Source: Polytrichum commune (Eukaryota > Streptophyta > Polytrichopsida > Polytrichales > Polytrichaceae). Taken from it: a stretch of 64,000 bases of DNA. The stretch lies in NCBI GenBank assembly GCA_950295325.1, contig OX485805.1, forward strand, positions 56,260,758-56,324,757, written 5' to 3'. Every line of letters begins with the position of its first letter. Positions within the stretch are counted from its first letter, which is position 1. The position numbers were made by a program, and so were the translations under genes. This document shows positions 12,842-25,289 of this stretch, one piece after another. The notes under the pieces are model-generated. The model was given only the letters and a program-made list of their open reading frames with translations. It was not told the origin of the DNA and did no database searches.

Positions 12842-13460
12842 AAATCATAAAACCGATGACTGTGCAAACGTCAATTAATCTTGAGGAGCACTCATCTGTA
12901 AATCATGTGGTAACTTCCCATCCTATTCATCATTTTGAAAAAAATCTATATCTCCACAAGACGTTGGTTCATCATGGTAATCGCACGATCAATCAATGAA
13001 GGGTACATTAAGAAAAAGGGAAAGCCCAAAATCCTACATCTGTAATCAGTATTTCTAGAACTTACAATTTTATCAGGACTTGGGCTCGGTGTGGGTCTTT
13101 GAGTATAAATAATCTAAATTATGATTATAGCAGTAACCACCTAATTAGACAGATGCATGTGAATGATCAAGCCCTTCTCGCCTTTGACCACAACAACACT
13201 GATGATTGTGCGGCACTTGGAGGTTGCCCCAAAAGATCAATCTCAATACCATGAGCATCTTCACAAGTGAGGATGAAATGGGATGAGCTTTGAGGACTTA
13301 AGTACATGTATAGTCTTTAATGTGAATGTCAATCAAGGCTAGTGGTATAGCCGGGTATGGTCTCGCCAAGGGAGGCTGCAGCTTGTGAACACTCCGATCT
13401 TTGATATGAACCACCTGAATTTTCTGCTCATCTCATGTTGCAATATTTTGCGTTTGGCAT
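12842..13460. other. intergenic DNA, nothing recognised
   Basis: No coding frame, RNA gene or repeat boundary can be supported between the BTB fragment and the minisatellite. Confidence 0.45.
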
Positions 13461-14888
13461 TCTTGAAAGTTGAGATCACAACATTGCATGAGGAAAAGGG
13501 AGGAGAAAGTTGAAGTCTGGGGGAAGGGATGAGTCAATTCCACACCGCATTCTAGAAGGTTGAGATTCTAGAATTGCATGAGCTAAAAGGAGGATTAATA
13601 ATTAGAGGTTCCTGTTCTTGAAGGTTGAGATGGCAACACTGCATAAAGAAGAAAAGGATAAATTAGAGGTTCAGGGGAAGAGATGCGGTTGCTCCAAACT
13701 GCATTCTTGAAAGTTGAGATTTGCATAATTGCGTGATGTAAAAGGAGGACAACATCAAGAGGCGCATTCTTGAAGTTTGAGATTGCAAAATAACATGATA
13801 TTAAAAAAAAAAAAAAAGGAGGAATTTGAGAGCCCCTTCCTTGAAGGTTGAGATTCTAGAATTGCATGAAGAAAGGGGAGGAATATTCAGAGGTTCACAG
13901 GAAGAGGTGTGGCGGCTCCACACTGCATTGTTGACGATTGAGATTCAAAATTGCATGGTGAAAAAGAAGGAGAAATTTGAGAGCCCCGTCCTTGAACGTT
14001 TAGATTCTAGGAATTGCATGAGGAAACCAGAGAGAAAAAATTTTAGGTCGTGTCCTTGAAGTTTGAGATTCTAGAATTGCATGAGGAAAAAGGAGGAGAA
14101 ATAATTAAAGGTTCCCGTCCTTGAAGTTTGAGATGACAAATTTGCATGATGAAAAAGCCCAAGGAGATATTTGAGGTTCGGGGGAAGAGATGTGCAACTC
14201 CACACTACAATCTTGAAGGTTGAGATTGCATAATTGTGTGATGTAATTTCAAAATGCGCATTCTTGAAGGTTAAGATTACAAAATTGCATGAAAGAAAGG
14301 GAGAGATTGGATGTTCCCATCTCTCGAGGGTGAGATATTAGAATTGCGTGAGGAAAGGGGAGGAAAAATTCGAGGTCCCCGTCATTGGATGTTAAGATTC
14401 TAGAATTTCATGAGAAAAAGGGAGGAGAAATTCTAGATCCGCGGGAAGAGATGAGGTAGCACTGCTTTGCTTTCTTGAAGGTTGAGATATGAGAATTGCT
14501 AGAGGAACATCCTAGGAGAAATTCTAGAGCGCCATCCTTTGAAGGATGAGTTTTCATCATTGGACAATGAAAAGTGAGGAGAAATGGTAGGTCCCTGTCC
14601 TTGAAGGTTGAGATTCTCAAATTACATGAGGGAAAGGGAGGAGGAATTCGAGGTCCCGGGAAGAGATGAGTTAGCTCCACACTGCATTAATCTTGAAGGT
14701 TGAGATTCAAAAAATGCACGATGAAAAGCCTCTAGGAGAAATTTAAGAGCCCTAGCCTATCCTTGAAGGCTGAGTTATGAGAATTGCAGGAGGAAAATGG
14801 AGGAGAAATTCAAGGTTCAGGGGAAGGGATGAGGTAGCTCCACATTGCATTCTTGAGGATTGAGCTTGTAGAATCCCATGAAGAGTCC
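13461..14888. repeat. degenerate minisatellite, units of about 60-95 bp
   Basis: About 20 units each begin near TTCTTGAAGGTTGAGATT, then AATTGCATGAGGAAAAGG, then GGAGGAGAAATT and GAGGTTC. Longer units add AAGAGATGAGGTAGCTCCAC. Units are diverged and of uneven length, so the array is old. Open frames across it are shadows of the repeat. Confidence 0.85.
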
Positions 14889-15159
14889 ACCCTCCACGCC
14901 ATGTTAAGGCGCCACAGAGCTCTTCCTTCCTGTTGACCAGCGGCTAACGCAGACTTGCCTCTTTCGTTAAGGTTAAGGCTTTAGGCTAGCAAAATGAACA
15001 TAGATATGTGGCTTGATTCCCATAATAGTTCCCAATGATGAAATTTTGGAATAGCTTGAGGATAAGCTCATGGTCTTTTACACGATGATGGCTGTTTGTA
15101 CCAACACTTGGAAGTTTTAAAATCCAAATGAGTTAGAAGATGGAGGTCAAGGTGTAATT

Positions 15160-16090
15160 GATCACAATTGCAATGTGCATGATGTTCTTTTGCACATGAG
15201 AGCCATATTTCAAAATTTCAATACCTTTACGAACTTCACCTTAGTTGAGTTCGATGGGCTATGTGAATTAGTTGTATCTGTGATTGCCTCTCATGCTCAA
15301 TCTATAGTTGAGGTTCATAAGCCATCCAGTCGTCCCATGAAGTTGTGCCCGCAACAACGGCTTGTCAATTTCCTTCTTTATCTTTTACATTTAATCATGT
15401 ACTAAGCTGGTGAGATGGTATGGCTTGATGCGGCATAACATGCTTGTTTAAATACCTTGAACCTTCATTTTTCCAAATGCATCAGGATTGTTGATGGCAC
15501 CCTTGTGAAGATACGAAACCCTTGAAACAATCCGGAGCACTTGAAGTGGTTTAATGGCCGCAAGAAAATGTGTTGTATGAATATTATAATTGTTGTCTCA
15601 CATGAGGATTTGTTTTTTGTATCTGAACTTGGGCTACCTAGGCTCTTATCACGATGTGTTTATCTTGTGACACTTAGGATTGTACAAGAATTGGTGTAAC
15701 CCTTTCGAGCATGAACATGACAATAAATTCCATTTCGAGTAGGCATGTACTACAAGCTTCCAATACCTTCTTGGGTTTCTTGAGTACATGGTTGTAGAGA
15801 TGTTCATTCTTTGCCGTATTGGGGTGAATGAGTGTCCCCCCAACGTGCCTCCCAATTCTATCAATATATACAAGTTATGGAGTGGATGTGGAGAGCATTG
15901 GAGGCTTGAAGCGAAAGCTGTAAGGTTGATGACATAATTTGATACCACAAAACCAAAGTATACACATTTGTTTAAGTCTTTTGCCCTTTTGACAAACTTT
16001 CTTCACCCAAGAAGGATGGATTTGTCACTAGAGGTTATTAGAGATAGATTTGAGAAGCTAGAGCCTCATGGATGGGAGGGAGACTACTAG
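15160..16090 (+). pseudogene. PIF/Harbinger transposase relic
   Basis: The plus strand preserves pieces of a DDE_Tnp_4 transposase in order: LVEFDGLCELVVSVIASHA with SRPMKLCPQQRLVNFLLYL (about 15.2-15.4 kb), then RIVDGTLVKIRKP, WFNGRKKMCCMNIIIVVSH, an SYHDVFIL-like catalytic segment near 15.64 kb, and finally TKPKYTHLFKSFALLTNFL with a DLSLEVIRDRFE tail near 16.0 kb. Frameshifts and stops separate the pieces, so no active enzyme is made. A SANT-like companion ORF lies in convergent orientation at 16.6-17.7 kb, the usual PIF/Harbinger pairing. TIRs were not located. Confidence 0.75.
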
Positions 16091-16618
16091 TGGGTTGACG
16101 TTATGGTTTTTACATGTAAGCATTTCTAAGAATAAAGCCACACTTTTCATTGGCAATGCACATACATACCTACCTTGATTACAAAGAATGAGTCCATAAA
16201 ATAAATAAAGTGCAACTTGTACAATGAAATTAGATACATGTGAGACCCTCAACCATATATAGCTAGAAAGAATGATACACCCAAGCAAAGACAAATAGTC
16301 CATAGATTGAATAGAGTGCAAACTTGCAGAAAAAAGGTACATGTGAAACCCTAGATAACATATAAAAAGCTAAAAATTGATACACTTAAGAACAAACAAG
16401 TTGTCCATAGAGTGGATAGAATGTAAGAATAAACCAAAAAGATACTATATGTCACATGCTCAATCACATGAAACTAGAATGAATGATACACTTAAATAAA
16501 AGTCCTAATTTATAGGCAAAGTGAAACGTGTGTGAACAATACATATTTGAAATAGTCCAAGTAATACTATATCAAAGTACAAATCCTTGAAGACCCTAAC
16601 TTACTCCTTCAAACTCTC
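16091..16618. other. spacer of the decayed PIF/Harbinger pair
   Basis: An A/T-rich stretch between the convergent transposase and companion ORF relics. It contains a loosely repeated phrase (ACATGTGA...CCATAGA...GAATGATACAC, about 95-bp spacing, several diverged copies). No gene was seen. Confidence 0.5.
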
Positions 16619-17671
16619 TTATGTGATTACACCTAAATCATGAGCCTTCTCCAAGTTCGCTATCTTGAATTGTAATTCTTTTTGTTCATTGACCTTAACC
16701 TTGGTGGCCAACAACAAGTCCATAGCCTTGCTACTAGCCTCCCACATCCTTGCCATGCTAATCATCCTCTTAGATTGTGCTCCTAACATCTCTCCCTTTG
16801 TTATAGGCATCTCTGTTTGCTCTTGTGTATTTGTGACACTAGCAACCTCTAGTGTGCTTGAAGACTAGCCGCATTATCATCTAATAGAATGGTTGACTAG
16901 ATCTCTCCCTGAGTGGAGGCAGAACCTTGCAAGATGGGTTGGTGGTGTTTAAGATCATTCCTAGTTGCATGCCCATCAATGCTCTTCAATCTCTGCAATA
17001 TCTCGTCACATTGAGTTACGGCAAGGGTTAAACATTCTTGGTACCTTGCTCATCAAATGTCCATGTCTTAGTGGAGTTCAATGCGTATCTTAGTGTCTCC
17101 TTTAGCATCTCTTCTTGATATGTAATATTAGGAAACTCCTTCCAAAAATCTTCGTACACTTTCCACCACACTAGATTTGACACTAATTGGGTGACATTCT
17201 TCCTTATGCGAGAGTACTCCGCAAAATGCACATAGTAAGAATGTGACATCTTGGCCAACATTCCAATTCAAGTGTAGGGATGTATCTCTTTTCCTTCCAC
17301 AATCTCTTAGAGGGTGGCACATGTACACCGGCATCTTGGGGCGAGAGCTCCGGTGGGGAGGGCTGAGTTGGAATAGGTGGTTGTCATGACATGGGGTCCC
17401 CCATGCCATCTATCACCCTACAGTCCTCATCTTCTCTTGCCAAAGTCTCTAGTAATACCTCATCCTCATCCGACGTAGAGTGATGATCATGATTGCGAGC
17501 TATCTTAGCGGCTATCAAGCTCTCATAGTTTGGTGTGTTCAAACCGGGCCATGCCATACTTGGAAGAAAAGAAAAGAAAAGAAAAGAAAAGACCACAGAT
17601 GTGAATAATGGAAAAATAAAAAAATAAAAAAATTCGGCATGGCTTCTGCACTTGATCATGAGGTTGCACAA
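16619..17671 (-). pseudogene. SANT/trihelix-like companion ORF relic of PIF/Harbinger
   Basis: Minus-strand pieces include an N-terminal acidic segment (DEDEVLLETLAREDEDC), then RIRKNVTQLVSNLVWWKVYEDFW, and a C-terminal coiled-coil-like QKELQFKIANLEKAHDLG. The pieces lie in different frames, so the gene is broken. Placement convergent to the transposase relic supports its being the DNA-binding partner ORF of the same element. Similarity to trihelix/Myb domains is weak and is inferred mainly from context. Confidence 0.5.
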
Positions 17672-17845
17672 TTGGGATTCTACTTTAGGAAAATATGAGC
17701 ATGGCTTCCACGAACCGTACTAGCCCATGAGAATGCACAATTGGGAATCTAGTTCAACAAAATTTGAGCATGGCTTCTGCACTAGACCATGAGATTGCAC
17801 AATTGCAAGTTTGGGATGCAAAAATTTCAGCATGGCTTTTGCACA
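17637..17845. repeat. about 64-bp tandem repeat, 3.3 copies
   Basis: Units start with GCATGGCTTCTGCAC and contain CATGAGATTGCACAATTG. They are preceded by an AAAAG microsatellite near 17565-17590. Divergence is moderate. Confidence 0.7.
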
Positions 17846-19409
17846 ATTCTGAGTTTAGGTCTGAAAAAGCTCAACGTGGCAACCTTGCCATAGTTCAATA
17901 TAAAATAAGACCAACAAGCATTTTGTGGTTGTCAGAGATTGAGACAATATAGGCTCTATTGGAACCCAAAGAATGGTCCCAAAAATTGGAGTTGGGCCTC
18001 ATGGATTTTAGACTTGGGCTCTCATATTTTTGCCTTGGCTCTCAGCCTTGTAGGCGCCTCTCCGAACTTTCGCCGCAGTCACCTCTCCGAACTACATTTC
18101 GACCTCTCCAAACTAGGCGCCTCTCCAATCTTAGCCCACAGTCGGATCTCCAAACTACATGCTGGCCTCTTCGAACTCTGGATGCTTGTGTCTCTGAACT
18201 AGGAGCTACAAGCTAGGCTCTCAACCTTGCAGACTACCTCTACGACCTCCTAGTTGAACTATAACTTGGATGCTTACGTCTCCGAACTAGGAGTTGCACA
18301 TTGGGCTCTCAGCCTTGCAAACTGCCTCTCCAACCTTCGGCTAGGTGATGGCGTTCAAATGAAAGGTTTGTGGCCGAGGAGGGAAGGTGGTTCATACCTG
18401 AACTCAAGTTCCGGGCCAAACACAAGAAACTTAGTTTCTCAGACCAAACGGGATTGATACTGGATTTTATTTTGGAATACATAGAGCAGTTCCCCGGAAT
18501 AGAACAGTTATAGTTCATCCTAAACACCCAACTTTGACCCGTGTTAGTTACTTTGCGGACAACTTTAATGCCGACATTCCAAAATCTCCATCAGCTGGAT
18601 GTGCAGTGTGCAACCATCAAATCTCACTGCCAGAGGTAGTCGTTAGCTTTAATCATGATGAGGAATTTCCCTTGGTCCAGCTTGTCCTCGACGATACCCG
18701 TGGAAGGTTCTGGTCTGCATGACATATCTGTTGAGGAGATGATGGTGAAGTGATCCTCAATGCATGCTAGACATGTCTTTCGATCCAGATTTAGGGTCCA
18801 TCGTTCCGCATTTAGCTTTTTCTTTTAGACACAAATGGCTGATTCACGAGCTGGGAAGTATGTATAAAACATGAGTTTATACTGCCCCCATCGAATAAAC
18901 TCCAGATCCAAAACCCATTCTGTATATATCTATCATAGTTGGTCCGGGTGGTCACGTATCTGACTACCCTGTGCAAAGAACTGCATCACGATATGTTGCT
19001 TCTACTAAATCGCGGATACAATATTGATGAATAAATATTCTCACATGATTATATGTAGCACGAGTATAATATGGATGTCAATGTTACTTATTGAAGTGAG
19101 GTTCTCAAGCAGACCAATTTGTGTGTGGCTAACTTTATGAATCACTGAAATACAAAGCAAGGTTACAATTGTGACATTTGCCAATCCCTAGTTTGCAGAA
19201 GTTGAAGATTTGCAATGAAGCATCAGGATGTTCACTGTTTCAGATGAAGCCTGAGGTTGGAGATAATATGAGTGAAGTTCTATGAGAGCCATTCATATCC
19301 TCATAAGCTTATTCCTTGCCTAGTGATTGCCTCTCCAGTCACAAGTTTGTCTACTCCTTTGCCAGAATGACATCAAATAACCTTCAACTGATGTAGCTGC
19401 ATTTAGAAC
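17846..19409. other. intergenic DNA with low-grade repeats
   Basis: Between 18.04 and 18.32 kb, short phrases (CTCTCCGAACT, CTCAGCCTTG, GGATGCTTACGTCTC) recur irregularly. Open frames here lack motifs. No gene or element boundary is supported up to the MITE at 19412. Confidence 0.45.
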
Positions 19410-19411
19410 TA

Positions 19412-19947
19412 CACCATTTATGGTATTTAGTGTCACATGCGTAATAGTGTCACTTACCTTATTTTGAGGCGTATCCTAGGTTAAATTAATAGTTAACAAC
19501 TTCACCATCAGTGTCATCTCATGACACTTGGCATTTAAGTGTGCTTACTAATGTCTTGGCATGAGTACGTTCAATAGTGTTATAAGGTGCATGCCTATGT
19601 TCCAAAATGGTCCACAAGTTGACTTAAGGTTAGACAAATGACACTCGTCATTAGTGTGCTCAAGAATATCTTCCTCTTGCATGCTAAAATGTAAACACAT
19701 GACATTTGCCATTACTATGCTTAGAAATATCTTCCCCTTGCATACGGAAATGCAAGACTATCATCTAAAGTATGTCAATGTGCTACTGTAAATACCATAA
19801 TGTAGATATATTTTCTCACTTAAAAAAGTTACTTATGTTGACGAATGAAACCATATTGGCAATTAGCTTATGACACTTTGAGACCTCTAGACATCTAGTG
19901 TAGGCCTTCACAAATAGTGTACGTGACACTAAATACCAGGAACGGTA
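19412..19947. mobile_element. 536-bp MITE, mariner-like, TA target duplication
   Basis: The left end CACCATTTATGGTATTTAGT and the right end ACTAAATACCAGGAACGGTA are inverted relatives of the 3.0-kb MITE TIR. TA sits outside each end. The interior has no coding capacity. The right half is duplicated at 46.29-47.13 kb together with the neighbouring gene; that copy lacks the left end. Confidence 0.7.
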
Positions 19948-20446
19948 TAGTACGCATCCAATTAAGCACACTCCATTAAAGCACACCAATTTTATTGCAC
20001 ACTAAGTCAGAATCTCAGATGTATATATTGGAACTCAAAGACGGTATTGATATCTATTAAGGATACTGTTGCAGGAGACTATAAAAGTCTAGTGAAACCC
20101 AAGATTGAGACTGATGATGCAAAATACAAAATTCCACAGAGCTCTCTACACGCATATGAAATTATATACAGCTCTGACTTGCTGCCACATCCTCGATCCA
20201 CCATCATCAAAAACGTCTAGGATAGGTAAAGTCACTGAAGTGCTGAATTCGTAATTCAACTTCCAACTAAAACCCTATTGCACTGTGCTGGACCACAATT
20301 TGCAACAATTAACCCCTGTGACCACCAGATTACTTACAAAGAGGGGCAATTAACTTATGAGGAACAACAGATTTTGTCGAAGGGGCCGACAGCTACAGCT
20401 TTGGTGGATTACCATATTCAACAAGCACGCGGACAGTGCACCCCTA

Positions 20447-21388
20447 TCATCTTGGGGGTTTGCTCTTCAAGTAACTCCATATTGTCTGGACTGCTCCTTT
20501 GGCCCAACTCCATATTGTCTGGACTGCTCCTTTGACCCAACTCCATATTGTCTGGACTCTAATTCCTTTGGCAGAACTCCATGCCCTGTCTATCATAAAT
20601 CCAAAATATGAGTTCCACCACTGCTGAGATGACGACTGGAATGGCATTGAGTCTGTGGAAATCATCTGTACATCGCCCTGCTCTAAGTCTGTAGAAACGG
20701 TGGTATCATTCTGAACAGGTGGATGCTGCAGAGGGGGCCTTTGCTCATCGCAATGAAGATCGTCTATGTGTTTCACAGCTTTGGATTTCAGCAATTCTAA
20801 TAGACCTTCAATGACTGCATTCTGAGCACTGTTTTCTTTCCCAATGTCTATGGTATCCGTAGATGTACCCCTTTCACCACTGGGTCCATCTACAGGGATC
20901 CTAGATACCCCACTGAAGTGATCTACTTCAGAGACCTTGTGGACAGGAGGAGGAAGCTGGTGTTCCTTGGCCGAGCTAATGGGAATGCTTCGCTCAACAT
21001 TGAGAGCAGCAGGAATCGACCATTCCCCCTGTCTTACCTTCCCTCGCACTCTGGGGAAGAAGCTTTCACTCTTCATCATCTCCAAGGTTCTGGAGTTACC
21101 CCTAAAAGCTTGAAGGCGGGGATGATTAAGATTAGCTTTCTTCAAGTTCACGGTGATGCTGCTCAATGCAGCCTTGCGGAATACCCATAACCTACGGTTA
21201 TCCAGAGAGAATAGGACGCCATCCACTTCGACAACACAGATGCATGCGAACGTGGATGCAGTCCATTCCCCACCAATGATCATGTCGACAGCATCGTCGA
21301 TCCGTGTTGAATCGAATGGAGCCTTGAATGTCACGCCTATGTTGTCTTGGGTGAACCGCAAGTCACTGGGATGCACTTCAACCCTCAT
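20447..21388 (-). CDS. protein with ParB/sulfiredoxin-like LDNRRL domain, 313 aa
   Basis: This uninterrupted frame starts MRVEVHPSDLRFTQDNIG and carries DGVLFSLDNRRLWVFRKAAL at about residues 55-74. The pairing of a HPxxxRFTQDxI segment with a LDNRRLxVF segment is a pattern I associate with ParB/sulfiredoxin-fold proteins in plants, fungi and bacteria; biochemical function is unknown. A linker rich in Ser, Pro and Glu follows. The C-terminus repeats a Trp-bearing 11-12-residue unit (AVQTIWSWAKG) about three times, from a 33-36-bp tandem DNA repeat. The start ATG is the first in the frame. A truncated copy at 47.6-48.2 kb has only one C-terminal unit, so the repeat expanded here or contracted there. 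Confidence 0.7.
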   Translation of the reverse strand: MRVEVHPSDLRFTQDNIGVTFKAPFDSTRIDDAVDMIIGGEWTASTFACICVVEVDGVLFSLDNRRLWVFRKAALSSITVNLKKANLNHPRLQAFRGNSRTLEMMKSESFFPRVRGKVRQGEWSIPAALNVERSIPISSAKEHQLPPPVHKVSEVDHFSGVSRIPVDGPSGERGTSTDTIDIGKENSAQNAVIEGLLELLKSKAVKHIDDLHCDEQRPPLQHPPVQNDTTVSTDLEQGDVQMISTDSMPFQSSSQQWWNSYFGFMIDRAWSSAKGIRVQTIWSWVKGAVQTIWSWAKGAVQTIWSYLKSKPPR

Positions 21389-23560
21389 GATGCTTCAGCT
21401 TCCAGTACCTGGCTTCTAATTCCTCTAAGAACGCAATAAGCTTGCACAATGTTGCTGATCTGCACAAACTGACGGTAGAGTTAGTCACCACTAGGACCTG
21501 GATTACATGTCCCTTCAACTTCCGCGAGAAACTTCGGTCGCTTCAAATGTGAACTCTCATGGTCATGTTTTGGGATACCTAGGGAGAGAGGCTGGGGCAC
21601 CAGGCTTCCTCTCTGCACCACTCGGAATGCACAGCTCACATACACTTGAGGAGGTGGGTGTCCGCTCTCCCTTAGTCTATCGTTTCCAAAATCATCGCGC
21701 TATCTGCAGTCCGAATCAGACCTGCAAACTACCTGTTTGACACAAAACAACCTCAAACCCTTCATTCATCATCTCTAGAGTTCTGTAAATGCTTGCTGAT
21801 TTTTTCCAAAATGATAAAACAAGCACCATTCAGCTCTAATTTCGAGAGGGCTCCAACCGTAGGCTAGGCTAACTAAGCACTGACTAACTACAGTCACTCA
21901 ACTCCTGAGTATGAGTGACAAGTCCTAATCGTCCTTCCTAACCTTACTATTAAGACCTCCATAATCTTCACTTAGGAAGGGGATACTAGTCAATCTGTTT
22001 GGAGGTACAACATGGTGATTCTGATGAGGGGTAAAAGTATATAGTAACACTAAGGGGCAGAAGATTGACAACACAAGATCAGGTGTAATGAACAATCTTG
22101 TTCCCACATCCAAGTGTGCAGGTGTACTGCAAATGAACGCTTCATCTGCAGGACCGTTGCAAATTCTGTTTGGAGATAGATGTACGTGCACATGTATCGC
22201 TCATCACTGCAGTCAATCAACAAGGTTGCAGGGAGGCGAGCATGATCATGGTCGAAGAAATTTCTGGATGTCTATTGCGAAAGGGGGTTGAAGGGTGGGA
22301 TTTGTGGGGATGCGCCTGGGGAAGTGTGAGGGCTATCATTTTTTATTAGCGCATTCTAGGTTTACGAGTTACAAGTTTCTATGACTGCGGCAGTCTACAC
22401 CGATTTAATGGCTGTGGGAGTAAGCATGACTGCGGCAGTCTTCACTGATTTAATGGCCATGGAGCAAGCATGGTCAAGTATACAAAAAAAGGGTGCAATG
22501 GCATATTAAAATCATGATTTTTTGGTCCAATGTTTAAAAGTAGTAGTAAAGTGTTGTTGAATTGGATTTTTTTCATGGCATTCTTTATTGTTGTGTTAGG
22601 AACTCAAATATAAAATATCAAGATGATATCTTCAAATTTTATTATTAAAATATCGCTCAAAAGGTAATGGCTAATTTTGGTTTTGGATGTAGATTTCATA
22701 ACCTTAAATGTTTTTGAAGTAGGATTTTTTATTCATATTCCTTAAATTCAATATAACCTTGAGGGCACTATTGCAAAAAAAATTTGAAAAAAAACAATCC
22801 ATTATATCTTTATCATGTTTCAAACAAATTCTAGACAATTACATGTTCAATATATCTACTTGCAAACTAATTGCATTCTCTTCTAGAATATGTAGACTTT
22901 TCTTGAAAAAAAACTTTGGCGTAGTGATGTCCACTCCTCGATCTGGGTGATCTTTTTTACTGCATTTTCGGCCCAAGCCTTCCTCCCGTGCCACAAACAT
23001 AGAAATATCCTTGCATTTGGCCACACTACATTGCAAAGATAATGGTGTGAGTGGTGGACCAAAAAGTACACTTGGAGAACACCACAAAACATTGAAGCGC
23101 ACTTTGAAGAACACAACCTCAAGCATATATTATTTGAGTGTGTTGATTACACATTAGGTATTGTCCACAATTATAGAAGATGGTTTCCGCACTACATTTA
23201 CACTTTTGACCCATGCCTCCAACGATTGAAGGACATGTTGTAGGTCCAATTTATGTATACGGGATATGATAAAGAAAGCAACTGCAATGTCATTTCGCCA
23301 ATCATCAAATACCATGATAATGTATAATGCATATTAAATTCCAACCACAACACACAAAATTAATCCACGTGCATAATACTTGGAAGGCAATGCACAACAA
23401 AGTAGCACATTGTAGAACACAAGTTTAAGTTCCGCACCCTAGATGTTCCGCATAACATATTTATACTCCACAAATTCTTACAAAACCAACTTAAAACTGC
23501 CACTTTAGCCGCATACAACTCATGCATAAACTTTTCACAGTCTAAAGACCAAAGATTCAT
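21389..23560. other. intergenic DNA, no gene recognised
   Basis: Near 22.38-22.47 kb a roughly 52-bp unit (TGACTGCGGCAGTC, GATTTAATGGC) is tandemly duplicated, and its GACTGC/GCAGTC text is itself palindromic. The remainder has short unmatched frames. No promoter or element ends can be assigned. Confidence 0.45.
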
Positions 23561-24799
23561 TTGCCCACCCATCACCGCCCCAACCTCACACTAATCACAA
23601 AGGAATGCAATCCAGACAAAGATATCATTGCCACCAGCCCCACCATACAAATACAAGGGACAAAAGCCAATGTATACGACCAAAATGGGGCATACTTCCT
23701 AACCATGCCAACCACAAGATTACAATGGTTATGGGAACGATATAGCCAAAATCAAAAGCACCCTATGACAAGCTTCTTCAACCCCCCACCCGAAGACTTT
23801 GCCATTGAGGTCTTATGGCTAACCCAAAGATATGTCACAATCCTCCCAAAAAAAAGCCAAAAAAACATAACCCAAATAACAACCACCAAACCCTCCACCT
23901 TTCTACTCTGCAAACCCTAATAACAACCTACAACATTACACACTCATATTATTCCTCATCCCTCACCTACCCAACAACACTCACACAATATAACTCCCCA
24001 CATGATAGAGATATAATATTTGGGTCAACTGGCCTCGCCCACTCATCAAAATGGAGAGGCAATGGCCTAGCTCATCCCCCAGACCTTAGAACAGCGATGA
24101 CATCAATCCAATGGGCCCGCATGGTAACCCAAACAAACTATGACGCCACAACCATCATAATAATCAATCATATAGAAAAAACCCTTCCTTTCACCCACAC
24201 AAAATTGCACATAATAGCAACCATCCCCCCTAACACCATCCAATACAACCTCGCATCAGAATGGCCAAAATACCTACAACAATTAGAAAAGCAATACACC
24301 ACCATAATAAGAATTCACAAACATGACCCTCCCTCAAATAACCCCCAACTACCCAACGCAATCATATCCAACATACTTGGACTCTATAACATTAAAAGTA
24401 AAAATAGCCCAACCCAAACTAACCCCCCCCCCCCTAAGAAAAAATCAAAAAAATACTCCAAGGCATGGCATCAAGCCCCACAATACGACCACCCAGAATT
24501 CAACCACCCAACACATCCATTACCAATAGAACTATACAACATCCACCCCCTTAAATTCAAACCTCAACAATGCATATACACCGACGGATCATTCATACCC
24601 CCCCCCCCCCCCCATGAGCATGGTATAGGTAACACAGTTGGATCCCGTGTATACTCCCCCGCCAACAACCTCAGAATTGCAGATAGGCTCCTAGGCCTAC
24701 AAAACATCCTCAGAGCTGAACTAAACGCCATACTAATAGCAATCCAAAATATACAACACGTGAGATATCCACATCCTGATTCCTTACAGATAGCCTCAA
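23561..24799 (+). pseudogene. LINE polyprotein C-terminal part 1: RNase H N-terminal half
   Basis: The plus-strand frame includes an uncharacterised segment (DIIFGSTGLAHSSKWRGNGL) and then RNase H: QQCIYTDGSF with the first catalytic Asp, and LRAELNAILIAI with the catalytic Glu. A slipped frame encodes TDSL with the second Asp at about 24786-24798, directly before an insertion. Composition is C/A-rich, unlike its neighbours. The reverse transcriptase region is absent, so the copy is 5'-truncated. The upstream segment faintly resembles a methyltransferase-like module I have seen beside such RNase H domains; that is a guess. Confidence 0.7.
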
Positions 24800-24875
24800 A
24801 CATAATATTCATTCAAATGAGAGTTTTCCAGTGAATTGAGAGTACATAAAGCAAACTATTAATCCAAGAATGAAA

Positions 24876-25212
24876 CTCGGGGGGGTAGTCATTGGTTGGA
24901 GTAGCAATATACGTGCGAACAAATGATAGGGTATTTTAAAAACATAGGGGCTAAAAATTATAAATGGATTTAAGAGTAATATAGGGTATCAACCATGACA
25001 CTGGACATCTTTAAAGTACTATAGGGTATGGAATAATAGGTAATTTGGAATTATAAGTAATGCAAGCCATTTTTCTATTAACCCAAAGTAGAAATTTACA
25101 TAATGATAGCATGTGAAAAAAAGAAGAGAATTGAAAGTAATACCCCCCTATAAAATAGTGGTTGTTCGCACCTATATCCTTAACTTTTTAACACACTGCC
25201 CCCCCCCCCGAG
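24876..25212. mobile_element. hAT-type MITE, CTCGGGGGGG TIRs, 8-bp TSD
   Basis: The element begins CTCGGGGGGGTAGT and ends in CCCCCCCCCCGAG. Exact 8-bp direct repeats GAATGAAA flank it (24868-24875 and 25213-25220), the hallmark of hAT insertions. The interior is 337 bp in all, A/T-rich, non-coding and close to 95% identical by eye to the inverted copy at 51048-51388. Confidence 0.92.
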
Positions 25213-25289
25213 GAATGAAATGAAAACCACTGGAAAGTTGTAGAGTACAAGTAAAAAAATAACATTTGATTTTCTGCCGTAAATTCCGT

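Noticed and set aside
23815-24500. PCIF1/MT-A70-like methyltransferase domain in the LINE
   Set aside because: Only a loose resemblance of the IFGSTG...WRGNGLAHP segment; catalytic motifs could not be identified, so it is not called.
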